From: Platanthera guangdongensis
Lineage: Eukaryota > Streptophyta > Magnoliopsida > Asparagales > Orchidaceae
Reading direction: 5' to 3'
Length of the DNA: 64,000 nt
Assembly: GCA_039583875.1 (NCBI GenBank)
Contig: CM077151.1
Span: forward strand, 117,529,519 to 117,593,518
Shown here: piece after piece, positions 33,442 to 45,096 of the stretch
Layout: each line of letters begins with the position of its first letter
Numbering within the stretch: position 1 is the stretch's first letter
Position numbers and translations under genes: made by a program
Notes under the pieces: model-generated
Database searches by the model: none
Told to the model about the DNA's origin: nothing
The model's input: only the letters and a program-made list of their open reading frames with translations

Positions 33442-33536
33442 TATCCAAGACTTTGAAAGCTTAAAAATTGACCAAGACTAGGCAAACATCCTGATTTTTC
33501 TTAATGTCTAGAGTTTTTCTGATCTCTGAACTGCTC

Positions 33537-33805
33537 TCGACGATTTTCCCCCAGATCGTCGAACGGAGATCGACGATTTCCGAAATCGTCGAACTGAGTT
33601 CAGCGTTTCTCAGATAGTATGAACTATCTCTTCCGGTCAACGATCGTCGAACGGCGCTCGACGATTTTGTTCCCTGAACTATCGTCGAACGGAGCTCGAC
33701 GCTCTCCAATATCGTCAAACGGAGATCGACGATGTTGAAGACTCTTCAGATTCCTTTAGAAGCCTTGATCGTCGAACTGAGTTCAACGATCTTTCCAATT
33801 CTGCG
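33537..33805. repeat. ATCGTCGAAC...TCGACGAT array, C2 pol-ORF3 spacer
   Basis: Six or more dyads of the LTR type occupy the non-coding gap between pol and ORF3. Confidence 0.9.
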
Positions 33806-33937
33806 TCGAACCCTAATATAAAATTCATTTTTCGCTATCGTTCTCCTTTGCGCTTTCGATTTCTCTGCAAGAATTTTCTTTCCCTCCAAACAGTTCTGCA
33901 CTTGGTCGTTTTGTTTGTTGAATTTTTGCAGGTACCC

Positions 33938-36900
33938 ATGGCTGTGTCTGTTGCTGTTTTAGCCGCCATGAAGTTTGATGCTGGTTTCGACATTGACATG
34001 GAATCCTTCAGCACAACTGACCAGGCTTTTCAGGATATTTTGGGGTTATTCAAAGAGCAGAACCTGACAGCAATAATGACCACAAGGATTAAGCTTGCAT
34101 CTGATGAGATAAAGGAATGGGTTTACACTGCCCACAATCAAGACAACTCCACTATTGTTGGGTCAATATCTGGCACACAGGTACCTCTAACCCCAGCAAT
34201 TCTATCAGAAGTTTTTGAGTTGAGGAATGGTGAAGATACTGCTGACTTGTCTGCAGAAGAGTATTCTGACCTGCTTGCCAGAATGGGTCATTCAGAGGCT
34301 AACCCTAGCAAGCTCTTCAAAAAGCACCTATCTGTGGAATACAGATTCATGGCAGATGTTGTTGGGAAAGTGCTACTGGCTAAGCACTCTGCTCATGATA
34401 CAATCTCAAGGTATCAGCTCTGCCTCATGGGAGCCCTTGTAGACAGAAAAAATCTGAATTGGGGAGAAGTCTTCTTTGACCTTATCAAGAAGAAGATCAA
34501 CAAAAGTTTTGTCAACTTTGGAAGGGTTATTGGGGTGTTTCTGCAGCACAGGTGCCCTGCTTTGCTGGTCTCGTCTGGAATCCATATCAATGCTTCCAAG
34601 AGACTGTCTTGTGCCCTCTTTGGAAAATGGGACAGACAAATCATTAAGCCCAGCAGGCCCTCCTCCAGCACTCCTTCAGGCACAAGGACTCTCAGAGTCA
34701 CTTCCCCACAGGTCTCTGCCCTTGCAGATGACCTGCCTGCTGTTGTTGCCTCTCCTCCTCCTCCTCCAATTCCCTCTCTTCCCATACCATCTACCATTCA
34801 AACTCCATCCACCATCATCATCTCCAGCCCCTCTCCAACATCTACACCATCTCCAGTACCTATTCTACCAACACCAGAAGACCACTTCCATCCATTATTC
34901 TCCTACCCTCAACCAGATGCCACTTCATCACCCTCCATTCCATCCTTCACCCTCATTGATGATTCCTTTATGGATGACTCTCCATCCTCTCCTCCTGATC
35001 TACCCTCATCCTCTACATCCTATCAAGAACTTCTACAAGAGATCATTGACCAACCCCCATTCACCCCATCTATCTCCATCCCACTATCCTCCATATCCAC
35101 CTTACCCACATCTCAGCCATCTCTTCCCCCATTCACCAGCTCTCCACTACCCTCACTCTCAGCTGCTCCTCCATCTTCTACCTCTGCTCCAGTCACCCTT
35201 GAGCAAGTAGACCTTCCAGCCCTTGCTGACAGGTTGTATGAGTTGCTTACCCCCAGGTTCTCTCTTCTGTTGGAGACCTCCTTAGCTCCACTACACCTGT
35301 CAGTGGCAGCCCTCTCTGCCAGCCTCTCATCCCTATTCCCTCAGGCAGCCCCCATAGTAGTGTGCCTTGATCCAGCCTTGTCTGAATCTAGGCAGGGGGA
35401 GATGCCCTATGAAGTGAGTCTTCCTGCTGCTGTTGCTGCTGCTGTTTCTGTCAGCCTGTCTGTTGCTGCTGCTGTTATTGCTGCTTCTTCAGCTCCTGCT
35501 CTTGCTGCTGTTGCTGTGCCTCAAGCATAATTTCCTCCTGCTGCAGTCCTTGCCATAGACCTCAGGTCTTTGCTATCAAATTTTGATCAGTTTTATTTCA
35601 GCTGTCTGCCAGAGCCAGTTGCTGTCCAGCCTCCAGAGGATCTATCCAATGCACTTGTGCCATTCTCTTGTTGTGACCCAAGCATTATCACCTCCTTTGT
35701 CAATTCAGTGTATGCTGCTGCTTCTTTTGAAGAAAGCATCATTGTTGCTTCTGATATTGTTGCCTCTACTGCTGCTGAAAATGTTGATACTGCAGCTGAG
35801 ATTTCTGTTATTACTGTTGAGCCAATTTCCAAGGAAATTCTTATGTTAGAGGCACCTGAGTTTGAGCCTTCTGCAGTTTCTGATGATTTCTCTACTGTTG
35901 ATGTTGCTGTTAGTGAGACTGTTGTTGCTGCTGTCACTTCTCCAGAGCCTATAGTTGTTGCTGCTGTTGTTACTGCTTCTACTCTATCTGCTGCTGTTAT
36001 TGCTTCAACACCTGCTGCTGCACCCTCTATTTCCTCATCTGCTTCTGTACAGCTCAAGAAGGATCTGATGAAGAAAATTGATGCTCTTTATGATGACCAG
36101 AGTTCTGAAAGTGATGAGTACATAACAGACTCTGATGACTCTTCTGCTACCATTGCCAGGAAAAGAAAGGCAAGGAGCAAAGCCATGAAGAGAGTACCTC
36201 CTGCCAAGGTCAAAGATAACAATGATATTCCATACTACATTCTTCATGACTGCCCTATTACTGAGCACTGGATGCAGTACTCCAAGAACCAACTGAAGGC
36301 AATGAAAAAGAAGAGAAAATATGAAAAGGGTTCCACACAATTCCAACACTCTCATCCTCCTCCACCACCTCCTCCTGATGCAGGTGCAGGTGGAAGCTCT
36401 GCAGCTCAACACCCAGCCAGAAGTCAGGCCCCCTATAAGCCTCATGCTAGATCCTATAATAGGGGAAGCCAATCGAGGGGATCTCAATCCAGGAGAGGAG
36501 GATATAGAGGAAATCAAAGAGATCTCCAAGTCTACTCCAAAGGTTACTCAAGGCAACACCCATATTCCAGGGGAGGACAAGTTTCTACTGATACCACATC
36601 TGGTCCTTTCCCCTATAAATTAAGGGAAACTGTGTCTTCCAGGCCTCCTCAGGACAATCCCTCTAACAGATATGAGCCCCCAGTACCTTTTGAGGACCCT
36701 GAGAACAATCCAACTGCTTGGACTGCAAGATTAAAAGAACTAGCTGCACTGGATCAGATCAAAAAGGCTAGAGAGCAAGGAAAAGATTTCTCCAACATCT
36801 CAACAATGTCTGAACAGAGAAAGAAAGAGATAGAAAGATATGCATCACGCAAGTTCTTTGATTCTGACAGGTATATGGAATTGCATCCTGAAGCTGTAGT

Positions 36901-37015
36901 TCCCAGGCCTAAACAACAAACATCTTTAGGTGCAGCAGATGATACCAGATCAAACAAAGAAGCCCTCAATCCCAACAGAGAGATCAAACTTGTTAAGGGC
37001 AAGGAAAAGAAATGA
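33938..37015 (+). pseudogene. C2 ORF3, Sirevirus env-like protein (one in-frame stop)
   Basis: ATG 33938 (MAVSVAVLAAMKFDAGFD) follows AATTTTTGCAG|GTACCC, a good 3' splice-site look-alike; no upstream ATG exists in frame. The frame is open to TAA 35528 (530 codons), then open again in the same frame to 37015, so the intact product would be about 1025 residues. Residues 1-235 form the block shared with C3 (LSVEYRFMADVVGKVLLAKHS) and resembling plant transposon protein domains. Next come a Pro/Ser/Thr-rich region, an Ala/Val-rich stretch (about residues 495-530), acidic Ala/Val-rich sequence, and a basic tail with an RGG-like block (SRGSQSRRGGYRGNQ). The Ala/Val stretch could span a membrane, but there is no clear signal peptide, so envelope function is not shown. 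TAA could derive from CAA by one C-to-T change. Confidence 0.82.
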
Positions 37016-37170
37016 TAATGTAAGGTGACATTCTCTGTGATTTCTGATTTCTATCTAGATGTTATATATCTCTGTGGTTCTGCAATGTCTAGCTTGCTGT
37101 TTTTCTGTTTTGCTGCTTGTATGTTGTTATTTAATTTTTCCAAAGTCTGTAAATAGTAATCCTAACCCAA

Positions 37171-37182
37171 ATAAGGGGAGAT
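37171..37182 (+). other. C2 polypurine tract
   Basis: ATAAGGGGAGAT lies directly before the LTR start TGTTGGAAC. Confidence 0.85.
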
Positions 37183-38711
37183 TGTTGGAACACCCTATTA
37201 CTAATTTGGGTCAGGATCACAATATCTCTAGGAAACAAATGTTTGACCTCCTGTATAGATCAATAGGTCAATTAGAATTGAGTCTAAGGGTTAGAAGTCT
37301 AGGTTTGGAAGCTGCCCTGAAGACCAAGATTTTCTGTTTGGAGACTAAGTCATATCGTCGAGCTCAGCACGACGATTCGTCGAACTCCGATCGACGATCG
37401 TCTAGCTCAACTTCGACAGATCATCAAACTCCATTCGACGATCACTGAGCTCAACTTCATCATATTATCAAACTCCATTCGACGATCGGTGAGCTCAGGT
37501 CGACAATCTTGACTCTGCTTTGAATCTTTATCTCTGAGCTCAGTTCGACGATCTTTGAGCTCAGATCGACGATATTTTGCTGCTGTATATTTCCAGATCG
37601 CTGAGCTCAGTTCGGCGATAGCAGAGCTTAGTTCGACATTTTCAGATAACTTCAAGGATGATTCTAGATTCAAATTCAAATCAGTTAAGGCATTATTCTG
37701 CAATTAATTCTGAGGATTTTCTAGCCGTTTTCATTCATTTCTGGACCAAGTTTCAAGGGATTTTCAAGGAATATTTCTATTGACTTTCCTCCATAAGAGA
37801 TTTTGCAATTAAGGATGCAATTAATGCAGGCCAACGGCTATTCTTCTCAGAGAATGTTTTGTTCAGTTTCAGAGAATAAAAAGATAAGAATTTTTTTTAA
37901 TCTCTAAGAGACAGATTACAGAGATACACAGACACACAGACAGACATCAGTAATCCAAAAACAAAGTATACTGTCTCAAAGAATTCTCAAGAACACTCAT
38001 CCAAGGAGATCAACTTTTTCAAAAATCTTCAGATCTCCCTAGTTTTCTAGTGTTCAAGGCCAACATATTTCAAGACTCCAGACATTCAACATTTCAGCTG
38101 TTGCTGAAATCATCTTTTGCTGGAGCTCAAGTTTTGAAGGTCTATCACCCTCAGCAAAGCTTCTTTTCCTGAAGATCTCAAGGATTCAGGGGGAGCTTTG
38201 ACATCAACAATCCACATAGTTTTCTTAGTTGTTTGAGAAAGAGAAGACTGTCATCACTCTCTCACCCCCTCTCTGTAAAGGGTTTCTCAAACTCCCTTCA
38301 AAAGTTTGAGCTTGGTTTTTGAGCACCTTGTCAAAAGCTCATTGGTGGCAAGACACCTGATCAAAAAATCTGATTTGGTTTTTGAGAACCTTATCAAAAG
38401 CTCATTGGTGCCCAGGACACTTGATCAACTCATCCTGCAGTGGATTCCTACCTAGGGTGGTAGAAGAGTGGATGTACCCAAGTTTAGGGGATCCACTATA
38501 TTTCCTTGTGTCTTCTGGTTTTGCTTGTTTTTATTTTTGTTTCTGGCCTTGATTATTCTGTGATTAGTTTTTGATTAGTTTAGTTCTGTGATTAGTTTTT
38601 AACTGCTTCCCTGCTCACACATATTACAACAATTGTTGTAAAAAGTTTCAAAGCACCATATACTCTATTCACCCCCCCCTCTAGAGTATATCAGATCTAG
38701 CTGCAATTTCA
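37183..38711 (+). repeat. C2 3' LTR
   Basis: 1529 bp; matches 26570-28097 with scattered substitutions, several of them at CG sites in the dyad array. Followed by GACGA (38712-38716). Confidence 0.95.
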
Positions 38712-38902
38712 GACGACATCTTAGTCTACTCAAAGACGGAGGAGGAGCATGTCGAGCATTTGACCTTGGTATTGAAGAAATTAAAAGAGCACGCCTTGTT
38801 CGCCAAGTTCAACAAGTGCGAATTCTAGCTCAAAGAGGTTGCTTTCTTGGGGCATGTGATCAGCGGAGCAGGTCTAGCGGTGGATCCGGCCAAGGTGTGT
38901 GC
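38712..38902 (+). pseudogene. pol: T2 RT continuation
   Basis: After C2, T2 RT resumes with the second Asp of the catalytic motif ([17 protein letters not shown]) and reads through [35 protein letters not shown]. The TAG replaces a conserved Trp and is shared with T3 at 56284. A1 cuts the frame at 38902. Confidence 0.88.
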
Positions 38903-39885
38903 TGATGCGCCCGCGAACAGACTCTTACTGTGGTTGGTTCGGTGAGTCGATCGCCACGGGCGTGCTCGGGTAGGCAAGTGCACCTATCACAAGTAGTACT
39001 CGATATTCGGGGGAATACCGAGGTCGTATTGTTCTCGGGGTCGCGTTGACTATTCTTACTCCTCCGGGAGGACTATTATTTTACTAAAAGAAAGGTGGAT
39101 TTTTTTTACTTAATAAAAGACGGAAAAGCAAAGGAGCGAAAAAATGATTTAAAAAATATTCGATTAAGGGTTAATGCTCGGCATCGAATCGGATTAAGAC
39201 TAAAACAATTTTTAATAATTATAGGACTTAGTTTTCAAATTAATAATAAGGCAACTTGGCCGTGGAGGTTCCACAAATATGAGCTCACCTAGCTATAGGG
39301 ATATCGCTCACCTAAACGTTAAGACTATTCGACCGAACGTTAGTCCGACGAAGGATTCCTCTTAACGCCCGCTTTACGCTAAGAATCCCGCTATTGGGTG
39401 GGGAACCCAATCCTGTAGAATTACGCTTGTCCTCTCTCGAGGGTATGCACGTAACTCTATTTACACAGGGGTGATCGGTCCATTTTCACGGCCTCTCGGC
39501 TAGCTAGCATATGGACTACGGAAATAGGGCCCACACATCGATATGTGGTCCTACGTGTCGTAAACCCGGGGTAAACCTTAAGTGCTTAAATTAAAATGAA
39601 AATAAAGAGCTTCAATTATTAGAAATCATTTTAATGTCCCAATGCTCTTCGATGCCGAGGCTAATAGCGATTAGCCACACATCGGTATGGGGACGGCTTA
39701 TAATTTAGTGAGGCGCGAGTTCGAAATTAAACGCTAAATTATTATAAGAAGGGGACATAAGAAAAATAAAAGAACATTTAGAAAGCTGAAAAATTAGCTA
39801 AAACAAGAACTCACGCACACTCCAAATTATAAGTTAAACAGGAACTAGGTTACACATAAAAGAAATTTGCATATTTCAAATTTGC

Positions 39886-40222
39886 GAGTCCCACTCAAAC
39901 GAGTGGGGGCGGTAAATAAAAGCTGAAAATTGCAAGTCCTACTCAAACGAGTAGGACTGAAATGAAAGCGAGTCCTACTCAAATGAGTAGGAGAAAATAA
40001 ATGCGATTACAGGGCTTTAAAGATCCGTCCATTTAACTCAAGTGAGTAGGCGGAAAAATAAAGAAAGAAAAATTACAAATCCTACTCAAACGAGTAGGCG
40101 GGAAATAAAGTCCGGCCATTTGACTCAAGTGAGTAGGCGGAAAAATAAAGAAAGAAAATAACAAGTCCTACTCAAACGAGTAGGACTGAAAATGAAAACG
40201 ATGCGCCATTTAACTCTTAACG
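39886..40222. repeat. CTACTCAAACGAGTAG hairpin array in A1 LTR
   Basis: Eight units with a CTACTC-NNNN-GAGTAG dyad (variants start CATTTAACTC or CATTTGACTC), about 40 bp apart. A copy is at 49965-50305 in the other LTR. The A2 LTR is broken within this array. Confidence 0.9.
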
Positions 40223-41170
40223 AGTAGCCGGAAATAAATACACACAGACACACACACTCCATAAGAATTTCAAGTAAGCAATAAAGCTAACACCTACACT
40301 CACACACTCTACAAAATTTGAATCAAAGCATAAAAGTTATACACCTACACTCACACACTCTACATAATTTGAACAAAGCATTCAAAGTTATACTCATACA
40401 CTCACACACACAACATGAAAATTAAGAAGAATAAAAGAAAATTTATGCTCATACACTCACACACACTAATTGAAAGCAAAATGAAAGTTACCTAAAAATT
40501 AAAACTTTTACTTTTTCAAGCTTAGGTTTTGCCAAAAACAAATAAAAAGAAGAAATTACAATTTAGAAGACAAAAGTTTTTCAAAAAAAACCAAAGTTTT
40601 TGGAAAATTAAAATTTCAATATTTTCATTCCTAGGATTTCATAAAAGAGCTAAAAAAGTTGAAATAAAAGAGAAAGAAAAAAAAGGTTTTCATCCTAAAA
40701 TAAAGTTAAGTAAAAAAATCAAAAGAAACTTTAGTAACTCTTTTACACATTCATAAGAGTGAAGATGTTGAAGAAATTAAAAGAAGACATGAAGTTCATC
40801 ATTTCATGAATTTCTAACAAAACCTAACATGAGAAAAATTAAAGGCATGTAAAGTAAATAAATAACACTTATACACACACACACATTTCATAAATGAAGA
40901 ACTAAATGAAGAACAAAGATAAAACCAAGGATAAAAAGGGGAAGAAGTAAGCCATCCAAATGAATTTTCATGCTATATAGAGAGAGAAAATCTAACATTT
41001 TTATTAAAATTTTCAAGCTATTACAAAGCTAAAAGATAAAGCAAAACAAAACATGAAATAAAGAAGGGAGAAATCTCCTTACATAGCACTAGTATCCACG
41101 GATTAAGCCCACAAAAAGACACTAAAATGGCCCAAAAATCTGAACCCTTGGACCTTACAGAATTGGGCAA

Positions 41171-41178
41171 TTTATAGG
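41171..41178 (-). promoter_or_regulatory. Probable TATA box of A1 LTR
   Basis: The - strand reads GCCTATAAATTG, directly downstream of the palindrome array (41190-41640). The twin is at 51255-51262 in the other LTR. Confidence 0.6.
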
Positions 41179-41189
41179 CAAAAAATTCT

Positions 41190-41640
41190 AAGTACACGCC
41201 CTAGGTCACGGGCGTGTAGGGGGGGCGTGACAGTACTATTCATGAAGGCGGCCGGCGATTGGACAGGAAAGTTGACTTCGGGCTGAGTTCGCGGCAGTCA
41301 CGCCCTAGGTCACGGGCGTGACTCTGGGCGTGTCGGGGAGGTAGAACCGGGCGCGGATTGCGCCGAAAGTCTTCGGCAGCATCTTGTCGGGCTAGCGGGA
41401 AAGGTCACGCCCCAGGTCACGGGCGTGACGCTGGGCGTGTCAGTTGGTGTCGACACTCGACGATCGTCGAGATGAATTCGTCGAGTGGAGTGAACACGGG
41501 CTTGGGTCACGCCCCGTGTCGGGTGACACGGGCGTGCCGCCAGGCGTGTCAAGCTTGTACTTCAGAAATCGTCCGATTTCACGGGAAATGCAATGTCACG
41601 GCCCGGTCACGGGCGTGACCAAAGTGTCACGGGCGTGTAC
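41190..41640. repeat. GGTCACGGGCGTGAC palindrome array in A1 LTR U3
   Basis: Five or more CACGCCC/GGGCGTG palindromes surround a core where GTGTCGACAC (41447-41456) is directly followed by TCGACGATCGTCGA (41457-41470), the motif types of C1 and C2. The twin array is at 51285-51725. Confidence 0.88.
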
Positions 41641-41812
41641 TGCCCAATTTTGGCAGATTTTGAAATTTTTCTGCAAAATAAAATAAAACAAGTTAGAAGA
41701 AAATTTACAAGAATAGGAGCATTTTATTGAACTAAAATAAGTAAAAACGACGAAAATAAATGAAAATGACTAAATTAATGTGCATAAAAATACGTATATT
41801 TACAATTCATCA

Positions 41813-41853
41813 AATACCCCCATACTTAGGCTTTTGCTATTCTAGAGCAAAAG
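41813..41853 (-). other. A1 polypurine tract with adjacent stem-loop
   Basis: The + strand AATACCCCCATACTTA (41813-41828) is the complement of the PPT next to the 3' LTR. Right beside it is an 8-bp stem, CTTTTGCT with AGCAAAAG, and a 7-base loop (41831-41853). Confidence 0.8.
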
Positions 41854-43241
41854 TTTGAGGTGAATCTATAAGGAATAAAAAAACTCTAAGTTATAGCTAT
41901 CGCTTAATCAATTATAAGAGAGATTGAAATAAATATACGGGGTGTAAGAGTTAAGTCCTAAAATTATGTAGATGATTTAAATAGCGCAAAAGTTTTGGCC
42001 AAAAGACTTCTTGATGTAATCAAATAGAAGGCAACATTTGTAATGGTTAGATTAACGAAAATAGTTTGGAATTATAAGAACTCTAGCTTATACGAGTGCT
42101 ACTGGAAATAATACAATTTACTAATTATGCTCTCAAAAAGATTTTGGAATTAATTCTAGAATCGTGTAATTGGCTAAGGGGGTAGTGGGTTTATGAAGAG
42201 GGTTTTGATATTTGAGGTGAGGTAATTTTTTCTCGAACCTCCATTTTTTTTTCTTTTCGATTATTAGGAAAACGAAATCTTATTTTCCTAATATGATTTT
42301 TGTTTTTCAACTTCATAATAATAAAATTAACCCAATGTATATTTGTAGGAGTAATGAATTTTATCCTCTTACTCCATATATAATCTTTTTAAATTATTGG
42401 GTGCCTATGTTTACGGAACGAAATCTTATTCCCATTGACATAGGATCTTTTAAGGATAAAATTTTTCATGTCAAGTAGGCCATGAAAAGTAAAGGGAGAA
42501 AGGAAAACTAGATTGTAATCCTAAAAATTTTTGAGAGCAACCTTAATAATTTGTACGTTCCAATGTTTCAGAAAGCTAAAAGTAAGTATAATAGAATTCT
42601 ATAGTCGTTATTTCCTAACATAATATACGTGCTCCTATCAATGAAAAATTAGAAGTAGTGCCTAAAACGAGTTCGCTATTTTTAACAAAGCATAAAGAAT
42701 TCTTTAAAACTTAACCCCGGGTATTTAAATTTTTCAATCAATAATTAACAAACGGGTAGTGAACAAAGAATTAATCAAATTGGCATATAAATAAACTCAA
42801 AACTGAATTTTTGGATAGCAGAAAAGTTAAGGATGGAATATTTGATTTATTTGTTTCAAAACATTTTTTTTATTTTTATAGTTTTGTTATCATTTTTTTT
42901 GTTTTTCATTTATTATCTTTTTTTGTATTTTTGTTTTGTTTTACTTAATTTTTTTTAAATTTTTGAATTATTATATTTTTTGTATTTTTGTTTTAAGAAA
43001 ATTTTTATTATATGTACAAAAATAAGGGAGAAAAAGAGAGGTTTTTACAAGAATAAGGAAGGCGGAGAGAGAAAAGAGTATGTTCAAAAAATGAAAAATA
43101 TTTACAAAGTGAAACTAAATATATTTTTTTTGTTTTCCCTTTTTTTTAATAGTTTTTGAGTTTTTTGGAAAAAAGAAAGAAAGAGAACAAAAATTTTTTT
43201 TTGGATTTTTCATTTAAAATTTTTTCATTTTAAGATGTTTT
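41854..43241. other. A1 3' non-coding region
   Basis: About 1.4 kb of AT-rich sequence, with T-rich runs at 42840-43250 and no convincing ORF. In other Athila elements an env-like ORF may sit here; I see no trace of one. Confidence 0.65.
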
Positions 43242-45041
43242 TTAATTTTTTTGTTTTTGTTTTGTTGTCATATGTATTTTTTGTATTTTTGAAATGCAGA
43301 AAAAATTGAAGTGCAGAAAGTAAAGCACGAAAATACCCCCATACTTAAGTCCAACATTGTCCCTAATGTTGTATCGTAAGTATGCGGAACAAAAAGGGAA
43401 AGACAATATATACAAAAAAAAGAAAGGGAAGGGGGTAGAAGCTTCCCTGAAACGCGTAGGGGGAGGCCGATCAGAAACCCTGCGTTTATTAGAAAAAGAA
43501 CAGCAAAGAAAATAAGGAAAGAGCGAAAAAGATAAGCGAGGGGTGCCTCCCAGGAGAGCTTTGTTTATAGTCGTGTAGCTTGACTGTTTTGGCGGGTTTA
43601 TAAGGTGGAGGAAAGTTATGGTTTCGCTATAACCGATCACTGGGTCGCCTGCTATATAAGACTTTAACCGATGACCGTTTACTTTAAAAGAACCTTTGTC
43701 CGGGTGGGAGACGAGTACGGTTCCATATGGAAAAACTTCTTCAACGAGGAAGGGACCGGACCATCTAGATTTTAATTTACCTGGAAAAAGCCTAAGACGT
43801 GAATTGTAAAGAAGGACAAGATCGCCCGGAGAAAATAATTTTTGGGGCTTGATTTTTCGATCGTGATATAACTTAGAGCGCTCCTTATAGAATTTATTGC
43901 TCTCATAAGCGTTCGCACGCCATTCATCGAGCTCGCTTAGTTGCAGTTTTCTATTCTGAGCGGCTAAGTTGGAGTCAAGGTTTAAGAGTTTTAAAGCCCA
44001 AAGAGCGCGATGCTCTAATTCTACGGGTAAATGGCACGCTTTGCCGTAGACTAACCAGAATGGCGTACAACCAATTGTGGTTTTGTATGCCGTCTGATAC
44101 GCCCACAACGCATCGTCGAGTTTAACGGACCAATCTTTCCTATTTAGTGAAACGGTTTTTTCTAAAATTCGCTTAATCTCTCGATTTACTACCTCGACTT
44201 GGCCACTTGTTTGCGGGTGGTAGGGGGTGGCAAGCTTGTGCGTGACTCCATATTTAGCTAACGTCTTAGCCATAAGAGCGTTACAAAAATGCGTTCCCCT
44301 ATCACTAACAATTGCGCGAGGCGTGCCGAAGCGAGAAAATAATTTTTTAAGAAATGTAACGACGACTCGCGCATCATTGGTGGGGAGAGCTTGCGCTTCC
44401 GCCCACCTCGATATGTAGTCGACCGCCACTAAAATATACATATTTTTGAAAGACGGAGGTAGGGGGCCAACAAAATCTATGCCCCACAAATCGAAGACTT
44501 CGCACTCTAAAAACATATTTTGGGGCATCTCGTCGCGACGAGAGATGTTACCCGACCGCTGACAGCTATCGCATGCGCGCACAAAATTATGCGCGTCTTT
44601 GAAGAGAGTGGGCCAAAAGTAGCCCGCCTCTAGCGCCTTCCGAGCGGTCCGGTTGGCTTGATAATGCCCACCGGCTGGACCCTCGTGGCAGTGCTCAAGA
44701 ATTTGTAAGCACTCCACACCTGCAACGCATCTTCGGACCGCTTGGTCCGCGCAGATACGAAAAAGAAATGGGTCCTCCCAAAAGAAATTTTTCAAGTCAG
44801 AAAAGAATTTCTTCTTTTGATGACTGGAAAACTCTTTTGGAAGGACCCGCGCTACTAAGAAATTTGCAAAGTCTGCGAACCAAGGCGAAGATGACGAAGA
44901 TTTATTAATGGCAAGAAGGCGTTCCTCGGGGAATCTGTCATTTATTTCAGATTCGACGAGCGCTTCCGCACCCGGATTTTCTAAACGGGAGAGGTGGTCG
45001 GCCGCTAGATTTTCCGCTCCCCGCTTATCTCGGATCTCCAA
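43242..45041 (-). pseudogene. pol: A1 RNase H tail and integrase
   Basis: Open for 599 codons, but it has no start of its own and is out of frame with the upstream RT. It begins at the end of RNase H ([22 protein letters not shown]). Integrase has the HHCC finger ([26 protein letters not shown], then CDSCQ), core Asp in [10 protein letters not shown], Asp in IVSDRGTHF and Glu in [11 protein letters not shown]. The C-terminal domain ([26 protein letters not shown]) lacks a chromodomain, as expected for Athila. The reading frame overruns the second PPT-like site at 43332. The integrase itself looks intact. Confidence 0.9.
43332..43371 (-). other. Second PPT-like site with stem-loop in A1
   Basis: Repeats the same 16 bases, AATACCCCCATACTTA (43332-43347), 1.5 kb inside the element. 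It is also followed by a stem-loop: CAACATT with AATGTTG and a 6-base loop (43352-43371). The stem sequence differs from that at 41831. Confidence 0.75.
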
Positions 45042-45096
45042 ATCAAACTCTTGTAGGAGGAGAATCCATCGAAGAAGGCGGGGCTTCGCATCATTT

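Larger units (their letters stand above)
26570..38711 (+). mobile_element. C2: full-length Sirevirus-type Ty1/Copia element
   Basis: 12,142 bp with 1528- and 1529-bp LTRs (TGTTGGAACACCC...TTTCA), an exact 5-bp duplication (GACGA), iMet PBS, gag, open pol, long ORF3 and PPT. The LTRs differ by visible but scattered substitutions. It is the best preserved element here and inserted into T2 RT. Two in-frame stops (gag codon near 29997, ORF3 near 35528) are the only obvious lesions. Confidence 0.96.
38903..41812 (-). repeat. A1 3' LTR
   Basis: On the + strand it runs from TGATGCGCCC to TTCATCA and is nearly identical to 48972-51897. It contains the CTACTC/GAGTAG array (39886-40222), a CA-rich simple-sequence tract (40235-40480), and the GGGCGTGAC array next to a TATA box (41171-41640). 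Small open frames in it (for example 40529-40756) are not supported as genes. Confidence 0.94.

Noticed and set aside
34476..35210. 244-codon Pro/Leu/His-rich ORF inside C2 ORF3
   Set aside because: Shadow frame of the Pro/Ser-rich region of ORF3; the ORF3 frame is homologous to C3 at its N-terminal block.
40529..40756. 75-codon Lys-rich ORF repeated in both A1 LTRs (also 50599-50826)
   Set aside because: AT-rich LTR sequence; it is in both LTRs only because they are copies, and it lies antisense to the element.
42293..42478. Possible env-like ORF in the Athila 3' region
   Set aside because: On the opposite strand to the element, short and AT-rich; no membrane protein features in the element's own strand.
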